This document shows, in pieces, positions 35,101-43,909 of a DNA stretch of 64,000 nucleotides. The position numbers were made by a program, and so were the translations under genes. This stretch comes from Alteribacillus persepolensis (GTDB lineage: Bacteria; Bacillota; Bacilli; Bacillales; Marinococcaceae). Under the pieces are notes generated by a model. It saw only the letters and a list, made by a program, of their open reading frames with translations. It was not told the DNA's origin and made no database searches. Position 1 is the stretch's first letter. Each line of letters opens with the position of its first letter. Location of the stretch: positions 19,264 through 83,263 of the forward strand of contig NZ_FNDK01000014.1 of NCBI RefSeq assembly GCF_900099605.1. The letters run 5' to 3'.

Positions 35101-36048
35101 ATGGAAAAGGACAAACAGCAGAACGATTATTCCCTTCTAGAACCAATAACTATACGAGACACTAATATTCCCACTCGAGTTTTTTTGGATGCCCCTCACG
35201 CAGATCAGCTCGATAACACAAGTGACAAACTTGTGGACCAATATATTCACGCCCATAAGAGAGGTATTGGTCTGACTATATTTGGCCGAGCGTTAGTATC
35301 TGCCGACGATAACGAAGAGACTGGATTTCCAGTTATCACAGATGAGAAGTATGCTGATCGTTTCAAACACATCGCAGAGGCTGTCCATGAAAACAACGGA
35401 AAAATTGCACTGCAGCTTTTTCAAGCAGGGCGTTCGCTGCTTTCTCCATCCAACCAGCCCGATTCATACAAGGTCATGCCGGAACAGGATATATACCAAT
35501 TGATTGAGGCGTTTGCGCATGGAGCAAAACGCGCGAAAGAGGCTGGCTTTGATGCCATCGAAATTGTGGGATCAAACGGATATCTTATTAACCAATTTTT
35601 ATCTTCGTTATCGAACAAGCGACAGGACAAATGGGGAAGAACATATGAAAACCGCATGCATTTTCCATTGGCTATTGCACGACATATTCGAGAATATATC
35701 GGGGAAGATATGCCGGTCTTTTTCCGTCTTCCCGGTATTACGTTAAAAACTGATGATACAACGGCAGAAGATATCGTTCACCTTGCGAAACAGCTGAAAT
35801 TTTCAGGCATTGATTTGTTAAATATTGATATTGGCTGGCATCGTGAAAATCAGCAAGAAGACACTCCCGATGTTCAACAATACGTTGAGTTAGCAAAACA
35901 AATAAAGTCATACGTCTCCATTTATGTTGGTATTACAAAAAAATTAGCTGATTTACAAAAAGCCGAAAAACTTGTTGATCAAGGCGTTGTTGATATGGTA
36001 TGTGCCGAAGATTCGCTTACTGAAAAGCTCAGCACAAAACGCTCATGA
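35101..36048 (+). CDS. Old yellow enzyme-like TIM-barrel protein, catalytically degenerate
   Basis: A 315-residue protein with the NADH:flavin oxidoreductase fold (LQLFQAGRS near residue 101 and FDAIEIVGSNGYLINQFLSS near 155). Active OYE members have two His (HxAHGYL) for ligand binding; here the segment reads VGSNGYL, so both are gone. The C-terminal phosphate-binding Gly-Arg motif is also missing (VDMVCAEDSLTEK instead), and the active-site Cys loop at the N-terminus is not seen. Probably without ordinary reductase activity. GGAGGT precedes the ATG. It is followed 231 bp later by the ECH-like gene on the same strand. Confidence 0.75.
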   Translation: MEKDKQQNDYSLLEPITIRDTNIPTRVFLDAPHADQLDNTSDKLVDQYIHAHKRGIGLTIFGRALVSADDNEETGFPVITDEKYADRFKHIAEAVHENNGKIALQLFQAGRSLLSPSNQPDSYKVMPEQDIYQLIEAFAHGAKRAKEAGFDAIEIVGSNGYLINQFLSSLSNKRQDKWGRTYENRMHFPLAIARHIREYIGEDMPVFFRLPGITLKTDDTTAEDIVHLAKQLKFSGIDLLNIDIGWHRENQQEDTPDVQQYVELAKQIKSYVSIYVGITKKLADLQKAEKLVDQGVVDMVCAEDSLTEKLSTKRS

Positions 36049-36279
36049 CATTGTTGTCTTAAAGAAAAAGCATCCTGAAACAAGGGCGTTTGACAGCAGT
36101 GCTGGACGGCTCTACGTTATATGTGCCTTACCAATTGGGCTCAGGCTAAAAATAAAAATGCCAACTTTCATCTTTATTATCAATGAAAAAAAGGATTATC
36201 AGGTCAAACGGTGTATTGTACCAGTAACAAGCATATATTCTAATGGAAAGGTTCATACAGAAGGGAGCTTTCTTTATAC

Positions 36280-36939
36280 GTGGAAAAAACAACCGTCTTA
36301 TATGAAAAAGAAGAACAGATAGCTCGTATTAGCCTTAACCGCCCCCATAACGGAAATACGTTAAATGTTTCCATGCATGAAGCATTGTATAACGCCCTGC
36401 TGCAAGCACACGAGGACGAAAGTGTTTACGTCATTCTGCTGCAAGGCACCAATCACGTATTTTGTACAGGGATATACGCAAAAGAGAAACAAAACAATGA
36501 ACTGCAAATGATGTGGGTGCGCTTAATTACTGCCATCGCTTCTATTGAAAAACCTATTGTTGCCTATATGAATGGAAAAACATCAGGAGAGGGGATAAGC
36601 CTGGCACTAGCCTGTGACTTTCGTGTGGCCGAGTATGACACGAAAATTACGCTCGACTTTTTAAAACACCAAGCCGTCCCATATGGAGGAATCTCATATT
36701 ACCTCCCTCGTCTCGTTGGGCTCAGTAAAGCGATGGAATTGGCCCTTGGTGAAACGATATCGGCTGAAGAAGCTTACCGCATTAACCTTATTACAAAAAT
36801 TGGAAATCCAGATCAGTTAATACGTCTTTTGACCTCTATTCCTATACAATCCTTCGGGTACACGAGCCAAAACATGAAAGAAGGTTTCGAGAACAGTCTA
36901 GAGGATGTACTGGAAATGGAAGTAAAATCAAATCAGTAA
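36280..36939 (+). CDS. Enoyl-CoA hydratase/isomerase family protein lacking both catalytic Glu
   Basis: A 219-residue crotonase-fold protein, shorter than the usual 260. The CoA-binding/oxyanion segment KPIVAYMNGKTSGEGISLALACDF is clear, as is YLPRLVGLSKAMELALGE. The two general acid/base Glu of hydratases fall at Ser (GIS) and Phe (LDF), so water addition is unlikely; other crotonase reactions remain possible. GTG start at 36280 with AAGGGAG some distance upstream. No beta-oxidation genes are nearby. Confidence 0.78.
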   Translation: MEKTTVLYEKEEQIARISLNRPHNGNTLNVSMHEALYNALLQAHEDESVYVILLQGTNHVFCTGIYAKEKQNNELQMMWVRLITAIASIEKPIVAYMNGKTSGEGISLALACDFRVAEYDTKITLDFLKHQAVPYGGISYYLPRLVGLSKAMELALGETISAEEAYRINLITKIGNPDQLIRLLTSIPIQSFGYTSQNMKEGFENSLEDVLEMEVKSNQ

Positions 36940-37055
36940 CCGACCGTAAAGGCTGTTAGAACCTCCCTGCCCTGTTTGCACTTTCTTTCCGTTCAAAAAA
37001 CAGGTATGGTATAGTGGAAAATAAAGCATGTTTTATATTAAAGGAGTGATACATA

Positions 37056-37805
37056 ATGAGTGAAGCATCACAAACACTCGACGGCTGGTTTTGTCTGCAC
37101 GATTTACGTAAAATCGACTGGTCTGCTTGGAAACAAGTTCCTAGCGAAAAACGACAAAGCATGATTCATGAGTTGGTACAAATGCTTGAGTCATGGCAAA
37201 ATGTAGAAGATGCTGAGGAAGGCAGCCACGCATTCTATACAGTTATCGGTCAAAAAGCAGACGTTATTATGATGATCCTTCGCCCGGACATGCAAACGTT
37301 ACAGGAAGTCGAAACAGCGTTTAACAAATTAAAAATAGCTGATTACATGACTCCAGCGTATTCTTACGTCTCTGTTGTAGAGCTTGGCAATTATATGCCT
37401 CCAAAAGACGGAAGCGATCCGTTAGACAACCCAGAAATTCGTAATCGTATTTATCCTATTTTGCCAAAATGGAACCATATCTGTTTTTATCCGATGGATA
37501 AAAAACGGGAAGGCAATGACAATTGGTATTCTCTTCCGATGCAGGAACGCCGTGAATTAATGCGTGCTCACGGCATGACGGGACGCAAGTATGCCGGAAA
37601 AATTAAACAAATCATTACAGGCTCCACTGGCCTTGACGATTGGGAATGGGGCGTTACGTTATTTGCACATGAAGCCCTTCAATTCAAAAAATTAATTTAC
37701 GAAATGCGTTTTGACGAAGTCTCCGCACGCTATGGTGATTTTGGACAGTTTTTTGTCGGTAATATTTTACCGCCAGAAAAAATCGAAAACTTTTTGCACG
37801 TATAA
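37056..37805 (+). CDS. hemQ: Coproheme decarboxylase
   Basis: A 249-residue chlorite dismutase-fold enzyme that performs the last step of heme synthesis in Gram-positive bacteria: oxidative decarboxylation of two propionates of coproheme. The catalytic Tyr145 ([11 protein letters not shown]) and the axial heme ligand His172 (MRAHGMTGR) sit at the same numbers as in Geobacillus HemQ. Located near pta and lipL as in B. subtilis. AAAGGAGTG precedes the ATG and a terminator follows. Monocistronic. Confidence 0.97.
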   Translation: MSEASQTLDGWFCLHDLRKIDWSAWKQVPSEKRQSMIHELVQMLESWQNVEDAEEGSHAFYTVIGQKADVIMMILRPDMQTLQEVETAFNKLKIADYMTPAYSYVSVVELGNYMPPKDGSDPLDNPEIRNRIYPILPKWNHICFYPMDKKREGNDNWYSLPMQERRELMRAHGMTGRKYAGKIKQIITGSTGLDDWEWGVTLFAHEALQFKKLIYEMRFDEVSARYGDFGQFFVGNILPPEKIENFLHV

Positions 37806-37814
37806 ATGTGCTGT

Positions 37815-37850
37815 AAAAAGCTGATTTTCTTTTGAAAGTCGGCTTTTTTT
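37815..37850 (+). terminator. Rho-independent terminator of hemQ
   Basis: AAAAAGCTGATTTTC pairs with GAAAGTCGGCTTTTT, followed by T. It starts 10 bp past the hemQ stop. Confidence 0.9.
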
Positions 37851-38003
37851 ATGGGCATATGTCATTGTCAGCCATCATACATTGAACTAGTGTGAACCGC
37901 TCTCTATACAGCGGCAGCAAAAGAGCGTTATCTTATATGACCAGAGATAGACAAATAAGAAAGCAAACTTTATTTTAGCCATAATAATAAAGGAGGATTT
38001 TTT

Positions 38004-38486
38004 ATGTATCATTATCACCCGTGGTATGGTTACCCTGTTCAAGGTTATGATGTCCCTTCTCCTTACGATGCAAGACAAAGTGGTGATGGGATGTACTGGT
38101 ATGGAAACGGCATGAACGGGATGAACGGAATGAATGGAAACGGCATGAATGGGATGAATGGAAATGGCATGAATGGCAATGGAAATGGCATGAATGGAAT
38201 GACTTGGACGAACGGTGTAGACGGCGATGATATGCTTCCACTCGAACAGTCTTACATCGAAAACATTTTACGTTTAAACCGGGGAAAACCAGCGACTGTC
38301 TATATGACATTTGAGAACAATCCTGACTGGCAGTCAAGGATCTTTTACGGCATTATCGATGAAGCAGGTCGTGACCATATTATTTTAAGAGATGAACGAA
38401 ACAATAAATGGTATTTATTGTTAATGGTTTATTTAGACTACGTTGTCTTCGACGAAGAAATCGAATATCAGTATCCATTTGGCTGA
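38004..38486 (+). CDS. gerQ: Spore coat protein GerQ
   Basis: A 160-residue protein. Residues 75-160 match GerQ closely: LPLEQSYIENILRLNRGKP, then VYMTFENNPDW, RDHIILRDE and the end VYLDYVVFDEEIEYQYPFG. GerQ sits in the spore coat, is cross-linked by transglutaminase Tgl and helps place the cortex-lytic enzyme CwlJ for germination. The N-terminal 74 residues differ: Tyr/Gly-rich, then low-complexity GNGMNGMNG repeats from 35 to 66, with no Lys. AAAGGAGG precedes the ATG. Its presence shows the organism sporulates. Confidence 0.93.
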   Translation: MYHYHPWYGYPVQGYDVPSPYDARQSGDGMYWYGNGMNGMNGMNGNGMNGMNGNGMNGNGNGMNGMTWTNGVDGDDMLPLEQSYIENILRLNRGKPATVYMTFENNPDWQSRIFYGIIDEAGRDHIILRDERNNKWYLLLMVYLDYVVFDEEIEYQYPFG

Positions 38487-38675
38487 CCATTCTGACATGT
38501 AAAAAAGCCAGCCTCTCCTACTCTATCCTCCGTAGATGTTTACTTTCTTTTACGTTCGGTTATAGACAACTACAACGCTTTATAAAGCAGCTTGCCTCCC
38601 TTTGGATGGCGCTGCTTTTTCTTATTCGTCTCCATCACGCGTTTTACATCACGTTTAAAATTTTTTGCTTCCCCC

Positions 38676-38731
38676 TTGAAAGTCAAAGAAGGTCAAGTTA
38701 TAATACACTTATAAAGTCAAAGATAGTCAAA
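38676..38731 (+). promoter_or_regulatory. clpE promoter with CtsR operators
   Basis: TTGAAA (38676-38681) and TATAAT (38699-38704), 17 bp apart, form a sigma-A promoter. AGTCAAAGAAGGTCAAG (38681-38697) fills the spacer and AGTCAAAGATAGTCAAA (38715-38731) lies just after the start region; both match the CtsR heptad repeat GGTCAAANANRGTCAAA. A further half-site AGTCAAA follows. CtsR would block clpE until heat or protein stress. Confidence 0.92.
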
Positions 38732-38862
38732 GTCAAATTCCAAGCAAAAGATTTGAAACAATAACCGATTAGACGTTAAGATGCTTTTCCAAGTCAATAA
38801 AAGAAACCATTTAATTTATAGAAAACCGAATACGCGTATAAAGCAAAGGAGGTAAATGTAAT

Positions 38863-41013
38863 ATGCAACGATGTGAACATTGTAAACAACGCCAAGCACG
38901 AATTGAGTTAAATATGAATGTAAACGGATATCATCAAAAAATGCACTTGTGTGATGTTTGTTACCGGGAAGTTCGTCAAGACATGAAACAACCATCTGGT
39001 CTTGGCGGCTTTGGCGGACAGTCCCCGTTTGACCAAATGTTCCAAGACATGATGCATTCCCAAATGGGGGGTAAAGAAGAACAAGCCGGACAAGTACAGC
39101 AAGGAAATGGCAATGGCGGTTTGCTTGATGATCTTGGTAAAAACTTGTCCGATGCTGCTCGTGCAGGCATGATTGACCCGGTTATCGGAAGAGATAAAGA
39201 AGTAGAACGTGTTATTGAAACATTGAACCGCCGAAATAAAAACAATCCTGTTCTCATCGGGGAACCTGGTGTTGGTAAAACAGCGATCGCAGAAGGATTA
39301 GCACTTAAAATTTCAGAAGGAAACGTCCCAAACAAATTGAAGAATAAAGATATTTACTTGCTCGATGTTTCTTCTCTTGTGGCTAACACAGGAGTACGCG
39401 GTCAATTTGAAGAACGAATGAAACAGTTGTTAAAAGAACTGCAAGAACGCAGCAATGTGATTGTATTTATTGATGAAGTCCATCAAATTGTTGGAGCTGG
39501 TTCTGCGGAAGGCTCTTCTGATGCCGGAAATATTATGAAACCAGCACTCGCACGTGGTGAAATTCAAGTAATCGGTGCTACTACCTTAGCTGAGTACCGT
39601 AAAATTGAAAAAGACGCTGCCTTAGAACGCCGTTTCCAGCCAGTAATGGTGGATGAACCAAACCTGGAAGATGCAGCATCTATTCTAAAAGGACTACAAG
39701 AAAACTACGAAAAATACCATCAAGTGTCCTTTACAGATGAAGCAATAAAGGCATGTGTAAACTTGTCTAGCCGCTATATCCAAGACCGCTTTCTCCCAGA
39801 CAAAGCAATTGATTTAATGGACGAAGCCGGTTCGAAAATCAATTTGATTCACAGCGAAGGTGACGAACAAGAAATCCAAAGTCGTCTAGAACAAATTGCA
39901 GCTGAGAAAGAAAAAGCAACTCAGCAAGAAGATTACGAACGTGCGGCCAAATTGCGTGATGAGGAAGCGAAACTGCAAAAACAACTCGAAGAAGCTGGAC
40001 AAAGTGAACAACAATCAACGAACAAAGCAACCGTTGATGTTGATACCATTGAAAAAATTGTAGAGAACAAAACAGGTATTCCTGTGCGTCGTTTGCAACG
40101 AGACGAACAACAAAAAATGAAAGACTTGCCAGAACGGTTAAATGCTAGTGTTATCGGGCAAGAAAAAGCTGTACAGAAAGTTGCGCGTTCCATCCGCCGA
40201 AACCGTGCAGGTCTTCGTAAAGGTACGCGTCCAATCGGATCATTCCTCTTTGTAGGACCAACAGGTGTCGGTAAAACCGAGCTCTCCAAATCACTGGCAG
40301 AAGAAATGTTTGGAGACAGTGAAGCGATGATCCGCCTTGACATGAGTGAATATATGGAAAAACACTCCGTGTCTAAGCTGATTGGCTCCCCGCCTGGCTA
40401 CGTTGGGCATGATGAGGCCGGACAGTTGACAGAGCAAGTGCGCCGCAAACCATACAGTATTATCTTGCTTGATGAAATTGAAAAAGCTCACCCTGACGTA
40501 CAGCATATGTTCTTGCAAATCATGGAAGACGGACGTCTGACAGACAGTCAAGGCCGTACCGTCAGCTTTAAAGATACCGTCATTATTATGACTTCCAATG
40601 CCGGCTCCGGCATGAAAAAAGTGACCGTCGGCTTTGGTAATAAGGAAGAAGTAGAACCTGCTATTACTGAAACGCTGTCTGATTACTTTAAGCCAGAATT
40701 TCTAAACCGTTTTGACAGCATCGTTCCATTTAACGAGCTCACTAAAGAAGATCTTATCAGCATCGTCGACCTTATGCTTCAAGACATTATGGAAGCAGCA
40801 AATGAGCAAAACATGCACGTTGCTGTTACAGATGAAGCAAAAGAGCTGCTGGCTGAACTAGGATATGATCCAGCATTTGGTGCAAGACCGCTGCGCCGTG
40901 TCATCGAAGAAAAAGTCGAAGACGGCATTGCTGATCTTATGTTAGAAGAAGACAACCTGGAAAACATTCAGGTCGTTGCAAAAGATAATGATATTGTTGT
41001 CATCAAAGCGTAA
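38863..41013 (+). CDS. clpE: Hsp100 ATPase ClpE
   Basis: A 716-residue AAA+ unfoldase that feeds proteins to ClpP. The N-terminal zinc finger typical of ClpE has Cys at 4, 7, 30 and 33, followed by a Gly/Gln-rich linker. The first AAA domain has Walker A GEPGVGKT near 138 and Walker B VIVFIDEVH near 200. A UVR-type coiled segment (QQEDYERAAKLRDEE) lies near 365. The second AAA domain has GPTGVGKT near 465 and IILLDEIEKAHPD near 535. GGAGGT precedes the ATG. Controlled by the CtsR promoter and ended by its own terminator; McsA/McsB/CtsR genes are not here. Confidence 0.97.
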   Translation: MQRCEHCKQRQARIELNMNVNGYHQKMHLCDVCYREVRQDMKQPSGLGGFGGQSPFDQMFQDMMHSQMGGKEEQAGQVQQGNGNGGLLDDLGKNLSDAARAGMIDPVIGRDKEVERVIETLNRRNKNNPVLIGEPGVGKTAIAEGLALKISEGNVPNKLKNKDIYLLDVSSLVANTGVRGQFEERMKQLLKELQERSNVIVFIDEVHQIVGAGSAEGSSDAGNIMKPALARGEIQVIGATTLAEYRKIEKDAALERRFQPVMVDEPNLEDAASILKGLQENYEKYHQVSFTDEAIKACVNLSSRYIQDRFLPDKAIDLMDEAGSKINLIHSEGDEQEIQSRLEQIAAEKEKATQQEDYERAAKLRDEEAKLQKQLEEAGQSEQQSTNKATVDVDTIEKIVENKTGIPVRRLQRDEQQKMKDLPERLNASVIGQEKAVQKVARSIRRNRAGLRKGTRPIGSFLFVGPTGVGKTELSKSLAEEMFGDSEAMIRLDMSEYMEKHSVSKLIGSPPGYVGHDEAGQLTEQVRRKPYSIILLDEIEKAHPDVQHMFLQIMEDGRLTDSQGRTVSFKDTVIIMTSNAGSGMKKVTVGFGNKEEVEPAITETLSDYFKPEFLNRFDSIVPFNELTKEDLISIVDLMLQDIMEAANEQNMHVAVTDEAKELLAELGYDPAFGARPLRRVIEEKVEDGIADLMLEEDNLENIQVVAKDNDIVVIKA

Positions 41014-41026
41014 TGTTAACCTTTTC

Positions 41027-41057
41027 GATGCCCTTATACAGAGGGCATCTTTTTTTA
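41027..41057 (+). terminator. Rho-independent terminator of clpE
   Basis: GATGCCCT pairs with AGGGCATC around a 7-base loop, followed by seven T. The following 41058-41400 stretch contains no gene I can support. Confidence 0.93.
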
Positions 41058-41423
41058 GGTTTTATAAACATTGTCAGAGAAGATCTGTCGCTTTCCTTTC
41101 TAGCTATAACATTTCTTCCGGTTCGCTTGCTGCGGACCTATCATTCATCACTGACTTAAGATTTTCAGCCGCCGCTTGTTCCTTCCCTCATCTGAGCTCA
41201 TCAACCGAAAAACATACTATATATAAACACCAACATTTCATTTTGAATCTCTTTTTATATGGCTCCACACAAACATGACAATGTTCCTCCACTATGAACT
41301 GGTACCGATTTTTCTTTTCTTAAACCGTCAAAAAACATCCATTGCCCTTTATGCAAACGCATGCTATGCTTTCTTTTGTATAAGAACATTGAAGTGTAAA
41401 TAGAAAATGAGGTGATGACAACC

Positions 41424-41747
41424 GTGTTATCTTCATCATTAGGAAAACTACGGTTGGCGGGCGTGATAGAAGGAATATCATTTTTACTGCTTTTATTTAT
41501 CGCTATGCCTTTAAAATATGGGGCTGGGTTAGATATGGCAGTAACCGTTGCCGGTTCCTTGCATGGAGCATTGTTTATTTTATATATTTTGTTTGTCCTA
41601 GTCGTGTGGATTCAGCGGCGTTGGTCGTTTCTTAGAGCTTTCATCGCTATGGCTGTTTCCGTTATACCATTTGGTCCATTTGTTTTTGATAAAAGTTTAC
41701 GTCGTGAACAAGAAACAGGTGTTGTTCCTGATTCCTTTGCAAGCTGA
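41424..41747 (+). CDS. DUF3817 membrane protein
   Basis: A 107-residue protein with three transmembrane helices, DUF3817 (YdzA-like). Conserved segments are LRLAGVIEGISFLLLLFIAMPLKY and GSLHGALFILYI, with the Glu and His characteristic of the family. Function unknown. The GTG at 41424 is taken as start because GAGGTGATG is at the right distance; upstream GTG and ATG codons overlap that site. Not co-transcribed with clpE, as a terminator lies between. Confidence 0.85.
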   Translation: MLSSSLGKLRLAGVIEGISFLLLLFIAMPLKYGAGLDMAVTVAGSLHGALFILYILFVLVVWIQRRWSFLRAFIAMAVSVIPFGPFVFDKSLRREQETGVVPDSFAS

Positions 41748-41758
41748 TGCAAGCTACA

Positions 41759-41786
41759 AGACTGGTCTTGCTGACCGGTCTTTTTC
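41759..41786 (+). terminator. Rho-independent terminator of the DUF3817 gene
   Basis: AGACTGGTC pairs with GACCGGTCT (one G-T pair) around TTGCT, followed by T. It starts 12 bp past the stop. Confidence 0.85.
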
Positions 41787-41872
41787 ACACATATACCGCC
41801 TATATTAAGCATAATATGTAATAAAACATTAAAAGGACAACCATTATACATGTTTCACAAAAGGAGTTACAT

Positions 41873-42694
41873 ATGTTTGAATGGAAAAACATTTTACGAG
41901 GAATGGCGATGGGAGCAAGTGATCTTATCCCAGGTGTGAGCGGCGGTACCATTGCTTTAGTGCTTGGTATTTATCACCGTTTAATCGCAGCTATTAATCA
42001 CTTTTTCAGCAGAAAGTGGAAAGAACAGCTTGGTTTTTTTATACCGCTTGGCATCGGTATTGGTATTGCTCTTATCAGTTTAAGTAACTTGCTCGAGTGG
42101 CTGCTGCAAACATATCCTGGTCCTACTTATTCCTTTTTTATGGGGCTTATTCTCGGTACCATACCCATTTTATTGAAGGAAGCTGATTATAAATATTCGT
42201 TTCGACCTTATCATTATGTCATTGTGGCAGCGGCTGCTGTATTTATTATATTAACAGGTATTTACAGCGGAGCGGAATCAGCCGGCCAAATCGTGCATAC
42301 ACTCACTGCATCAGACTATGTGTATTTGTTTTTCGCTGGATGGCTGGCAAGTTCGGCGATGATTCTTCCCGGTGTTAGCGGCTCCTTTGTTCTTCTTATT
42401 CTCGGTGCATATGAGACCATTATTCATGCTCTGACATCTCTTGATATTCCTATTATTATAACGGTCGGGTTCGGTGTTTTAGCAGGGATTACAATTATGA
42501 GTAAGTTTTTGCATTACTTGTTGTCCGTTTACCGTACCGGTACGTACGCTGTCATGAGCGGTTTCTTGATAGGGTCGCTGTTTGTCATTTTTCCTGGCTT
42601 AAGCGGGAGCGCTATTCTTCTTCTTATTAGTATAGGTGCATTTCTAGCTGGGTGGGCATTGACGCTGTTCTTGCAAAAACTAGAAACCCGTTAG
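41873..42694 (+). CDS. popT: DUF368 membrane protein, probable undecaprenyl phosphate translocase (PopT)
   Basis: A 273-residue membrane protein with about eight helices and two related halves, each opening with a conserved loop: MGASDLIPGVSGGTIALVLG near residue 13 and ASSAMILPGVSGSFVLLILG near 160. DUF368 proteins were shown to return undecaprenyl phosphate to the inner leaflet of the membrane (PopT), the same job done by some DedA proteins. AAAGGAG precedes the ATG. Monocistronic. A DedA-family gene lies at 54.2 kb in this window. Confidence 0.88.
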   Translation: MFEWKNILRGMAMGASDLIPGVSGGTIALVLGIYHRLIAAINHFFSRKWKEQLGFFIPLGIGIGIALISLSNLLEWLLQTYPGPTYSFFMGLILGTIPILLKEADYKYSFRPYHYVIVAAAAVFIILTGIYSGAESAGQIVHTLTASDYVYLFFAGWLASSAMILPGVSGSFVLLILGAYETIIHALTSLDIPIIITVGFGVLAGITIMSKFLHYLLSVYRTGTYAVMSGFLIGSLFVIFPGLSGSAILLLISIGAFLAGWALTLFLQKLETR

Positions 42695-42790
42695 ATCTCT
42701 CATTTTTCAGGAGCAGATGGTTTTCCCAATATGTCATCAATACCGATGATTCACTCATGCTGACATGTTACCCTTTCCTATAAGCATAAA

Positions 42791-42850
42791 CAAAGAAAAG
42801 CGCAAGCGCCTTGAAAGAAAGAGGGACGTTCGGCTGCGGGGAGGGAACTT
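42791..42850. repeat. Dispersed repeat, left end only
   Basis: CAAAGAAAAGCGCAAGCGCC and GGACGTTCGGCTGCGG are a good match to the repeat's left end. The copy stops abruptly before the ywdK terminator. Confidence 0.7.
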
Positions 42851-42861
42851 CGATTCTGTTA

Positions 42862-42893
42862 AAAAAGCGGCTCTTTCACAGAGCCGCTTTTTG
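42862..42893 (-). terminator. Rho-independent terminator of ywdK
   Basis: AAAAAGCGGCTC pairs with GAGCCGCTTTTT around 7 bases, with T or A runs on both sides, directly at the ywdK stop. It may also stop transcripts coming from popT. Confidence 0.92.
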
Positions 42894-42894
42894 T

Positions 42895-43275
42895 TTACAT
42901 TTTCAAAACCGCGATGACAAGCATGATCCAGCCGGCAATAAACGCTGTTCCGCCAATCGGAGTAATTGCTCCAAGCCAGCCTATCCCAGTAAATGCCATC
43001 GTATACAAACTTCCTGAAAACACAACAATTCCAAAGAACAACAACCAGCCCGACCAGGACAATGAAGTCGTCGCGCCTGCATACGCTGCTACTAATCCCA
43101 CTGCTAACAGGCCAAGAGCATGCATGATGTGATATTGTACGGCTGTTTGATATACTTCCATCAGCCGTTCCGATAATCTGCCTTCTAATCCGTGAGCACC
43201 AAATGCACCAAAACCAACAGCTGCTGCGGCATTTAGTGCACCTAAAATGATAAAGACCTTCCACATATGTGTCAC
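42895..43275 (-). CDS. ywdK: DUF423 membrane protein (YwdK)
   Basis: A 126-residue membrane protein with four helices, DUF423 family. The N-terminal LGALNAAAAVGFGAFGAHGLEGRLSE is the family signature. Function unknown. The start is GTG 43273-43275 or ATG 43264-43266; AAAGGAAA precedes. It is 15 bp downstream of ywdI, the same order as in B. subtilis. Confidence 0.92.
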   Translation of the reverse strand: MTHMWKVFIILGALNAAAAVGFGAFGAHGLEGRLSERLMEVYQTAVQYHIMHALGLLAVGLVAAYAGATTSLSWSGWLLFFGIVVFSGSLYTMAFTGIGWLGAITPIGGTAFIAGWIMLVIAVLKM

Positions 43276-43290
43276 CGTTTCCTTTCCAAA

Positions 43291-43611
43291 CTAAAACTCT
43301 AACAAGTTACCGCTGGCCGACGGTACGTCACCGTCTGATTGTACCGCTGAAGAGCGCCTGACGGCTGTTTTTTTAGATGTCTCCATATCCTTTGCAGATG
43401 CTGCTTGCACCTTTTGAACAGGAACGTGAGCTGTCTGGGTATTTTGTTGACCATTCTCCTGTCCCTTGGCTGCTAATATGATATCACAATAAGCTTTTAA
43501 CACACGCGCGTGTGCTTGGGCTGCTGTGTTGTTTTGTTGTTCGACTTGTTCAGCAAGCTGAACTAATTCCTCTTCCATTTTTTCTACAACCGTTTGAGCG
43601 GCAATATTCAT
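43291..43611 (-). CDS. ywdI: DUF5327 protein (YwdI)
   Basis: A 106-residue YwdI-like protein. The N-terminal helix (VVEKMEEELVQLAEQVEQQNN...) is followed by AHARVLKAYCDIILAAKG, the conserved part, and a disordered Ser/Thr/Gln tail. Cytosolic, function unknown. Its place upstream of ywdK supports the call. Confidence 0.85.
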   Translation of the reverse strand: MNIAAQTVVEKMEEELVQLAEQVEQQNNTAAQAHARVLKAYCDIILAAKGQENGQQNTQTAHVPVQKVQAASAKDMETSKKTAVRRSSAVQSDGDVPSASGNLLEF

Positions 43612-43723
43612 GTATGTTCACCTGCTTTGCACGTATTCCTTACAAAGTATAACACAGCGCACGATGTCTATGAACAGCAATCAACCTGGGTATTTTATAA
43701 ACACCCAGGCAGCAGCATGCTGA

Positions 43724-43909
43724 TTAATTGGTCATTCTCCTGTATCCATATGCCTCAATTTTAGGGAAATTTTCTTCATCTATCACCCAATAGTTTCCTT
43801 CATCGTCCTCTACCACCATTTCATGGTCCACTGCTTCTGACTTTGCTTCGTGCATCGTTTCAAACTTTTTTGCTGGAACTTGCATGTCATCAACAATGAT
43901 GAAAGCCAT
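43724..43909 (-). CDS. Small acidic protein of unknown function
   Basis: A 61-residue protein starting MAFIIVDDMQVP, with GGAGGTGAT 6 bp before the ATG, which fixes the start. It looks like a tiny beta-rich domain with acid-rich residues (MVVEDDEGNYWVIDEENF). I do not recognise the family. A hairpin (CCTGGGT...ACCCAGG at about 43686-43710) follows the stop. The good ribosome binding site and codon pattern suggest it is real. Confidence 0.7.
   Translation of the reverse strand: MAFIIVDDMQVPAKKFETMHEAKSEAVDHEMVVEDDEGNYWVIDEENFPKIEAYGYRRMTN

Noticed and set aside
39839..40551. Several minus-strand ORFs inside clpE
   Set aside because: They are antisense shadows of a highly conserved gene with strong codon bias and have no start signals.
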